NCBI RefSeq assembly: GCF_042427745.1
Contig: NZ_JBHMFA010000035.1
DNA length: 64,000 nt
From: Algibacter miyuki
GTDB lineage: Bacteria > Bacteroidota > Bacteroidia > Flavobacteriales > Flavobacteriaceae
Reading direction: 5' to 3' (one strand)
Of this stretch, positions 62,605-64,000 are shown one piece after another. Position 1 is the stretch's first letter, and each line of letters starts with the position of its first letter. The notes beneath the pieces were generated by a model. The model was not told where the DNA came from. It was given only the letters and a program-made list of their open reading frames with translations, and did no database searches. The translations under genes and the position numbers were made by a program.

Positions 62605-64000
62605 TTACTCTACTGGTTTTAATTCCACGTAATCTAAACCAAACTTACGGTCGTATAATAGAAGTTCTGGCTCACTAACATCTACTATAATTTTAAGTTT
62701 CACAAAGTATTCATTATCGAGTTCTTCGTTAATAAACACAGGAATATCATAAACATCACCAATAGGAACAATGCCTTCTTCAAGGTTACTTACTACTAAT
62801 GGTCCTATTTCGTTTACTACTACATTACCATCTGCATCTTTATAACTAAATTCAAAACGTAACTTGGTGTTTTGAGCTGCTCCAATTGCAGAGAATTTTA
62901 AGTTGATAGTATAACTTGCAGATAACACATTACTGAACGCTATTTCAAAAAAGTTGTTACTGTTACTGCCATCTGGATTTGCTAATAAACTTACAGTATT
63001 AGTAAATTTTCCTGACGCCACCTCTTGAAACTTTTGTACTACTGAAAAATCTGTTAAAGATCCAATAGTTCTTCTTTTATTGTTTTCAACTTCGTAACGA
63101 ATATCCTTATAAATAACATTATTTACATCGTAATTTAAAGCACTAACATCAAACACATTACCATTACTTAAAGTTTCAGTATTAGTTATGGCCCCTGCTT
63201 CTAGCATAACCATGTTTCCAACTGTGTTTTCAATTAATGTTCCATCTAAGTCTGCTACTTCTAAAGCAGGAAACGTGAGATTGTTGAAAATGGCTCTATC
63301 GGTATTACTTTTTATAGAATCTTCAACTGGATATTGGTAATAATCCTTAAAACGATCGTAGATTCCTGCATAAGCATCATCTCCTAAACCTATAAAGGTA
63401 AAACGATCTTCTTCTGAACTTAAATCTCCAATAGTTTTAAATTGGGTATTTGATGAGCTAAAAACAGAATCGTAAACCGTTTGCCCTAATGTATTAGTTC
63501 CTGTTTTAACACTTCTTGCTTCATCGAAAAGAATTTCGTTATACTGCGAAAAGTATTCCATTAAAACAGTGTATTGGTCTATATTGTCGTTAAGGAATCC
63601 CCAGATATTCGGTTTTACACTTAAAACGCTTGACATTTTATGCACAATACCATTTGATGTTAAAACATCTTGTTCTAACACATCAACACCTCCAAAAGTA
63701 ACTTGTCCATCTACATTAGAAAACTCGATATATTTATCGTTAAGCATTTTTACAAATACTTGGTTTTCATTTATTGTAGAACCATAAGAAAATCTAGAAA
63801 TATGATTTCCTATTAATTGTGCTAATGCATCTGGATCGTTTAATACATCGGCAGATACTAAAGCTAAGGCTTCGTTGTTTGGTGCCCAAACAGTAAATGC
63901 TTGTGAAGAGCTAAGCAATTCTTCAAAACCGGCTTGCTTAACGAGTTCTACAAAGGTTGAAAAGTTAGTATCACTAGATAATGTTTCTAAAATACTAGAT
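62605..64000 (-). CDS. Fasciclin-domain protein, 5' end outside window
   Basis: The frame is open to the right edge, so the N-terminus is missing. Seen: a FAS1 domain (ILETLSSDTNFSTFVELVKQ; AFTVWAPNNEALALV; NGIVHKMSSVLSVKPN) followed by a second, less clear FAS1-like part and a beta-rich C-terminal region. FAS1 proteins sit at the cell surface and bind matrix or ligands. Ends 41 bp before susC in the same direction and probably acts as the accessory surface protein of this SusCD system, as often seen in flavobacteria. Confidence 0.85.
   Translation of the reverse strand, partial: SSILETLSSDTNFSTFVELVKQAGFEELLSSSQAFTVWAPNNEALALVSADVLNDPDALAQLIGNHISRFSYGSTINENQVFVKMLNDKYIEFSNVDGQVTFGGVDVLEQDVLTSNGIVHKMSSVLSVKPNIWGFLNDNIDQYTVLMEYFSQYNEILFDEARSVKTGTNTLGQTVYDSVFSSSNTQFKTIGDLSSEEDRFTFIGLGDDAYAGIYDRFKDYYQYPVEDSIKSNTDRAIFNNLTFPALEVADLDGTLIENTVGNMVMLEAGAITNTETLSNGNVFDVSALNYDVNNVIYKDIRYEVENNKRRTIGSLTDFSVVQKFQEVASGKFTNTVSLLANPDGSNSNNFFEIAFSNVLSASYTINLKFSAIGAAQNTKLRFEFSYKDADGNVVVNEIGPLVVSNLEEGIVPIGDVYDIPVFINEELDNEYFVKLKIIVDVSEPELLLYDRKFGLDYVELKPVE

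Overview
The window is chromosomal DNA from a member of the Bacteroidota, almost certainly a marine-type Flavobacteriaceae. The evidence is the AT-rich composition, a complete gldK-gldL-gldM-gldN gliding/type IX secretion cluster, two SusC/SusD pairs, promoters of the TTG-N19-21-TAnnTTTG type, and the conserved flavobacterial order miaB / sigma-54 activator / lptE / TPR protein / secG / groES / groEL. I cannot name the genus with confidence.

Left part (1-4665). A decayed IS3-family element (1-1095) is cut by the left edge. It is followed by an N-terminally short Crp/Fnr regulator, a DoxX-type membrane protein behind a perfect FNR-like box, a gene-poor stretch with an orphan IS end and a 48-bp perfect palindrome, and then a tyrosine recombinase with an uncharacterised partner gene.

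Middle part (4622-29564). A 44-bp copy of the 3' half of tRNA-fMet at 4622-4665 is a direct repeat of the intact tRNA-fMet at 29492-29564. A second, paralogous recombinase/partner pair sits next to the intact tRNA. The simplest reading is two related integrative elements inserted in tandem at one tRNA gene. The right-hand element would span about 24.9 kb. Its cargo would be (a) a leftward ECF sigma / FecR / SusC / SusD / two thioredoxin-fold lipoproteins / truncated M16 peptidase / DsbD / class V aminotransferase locus, and (b) a type I restriction-modification operon with an AlbA/Schlafen-type ATP-binding gene inside it. The partner gene beside the intact tRNA carries an in-frame stop.

Right part (29565-64000). 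This looks like ordinary core genome. It holds an LRR surface protein, a TolC/RND/MFP efflux operon, an ABC-F ATPase, a DUF983 protein, an FAD oxidoreductase, gldKLMN, a degenerate arginase-fold protein, topA, a membrane protein, and the miaB-to-groEL cluster. It ends in a SusD/SusC/fasciclin locus cut by the right edge. A sigma-54-like GG-N10-GC element lies upstream of groES in the same cluster that encodes a stand-alone sigma-54 activator.

No CRISPR array and no rRNA were seen. The best candidates for something undescribed are the integrase-partner family and its terminator/integrase arrangement at tRNA-fMet, the sigma/FecR-controlled SusCD-thiol-redox locus, the arginase-fold protein with substituted metal ligands, the 48-bp palindrome, and a short transcript-like unit with a 25-residue frame upstream of miaB. 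All function calls come from reading motifs in the sequence; no database search was run.
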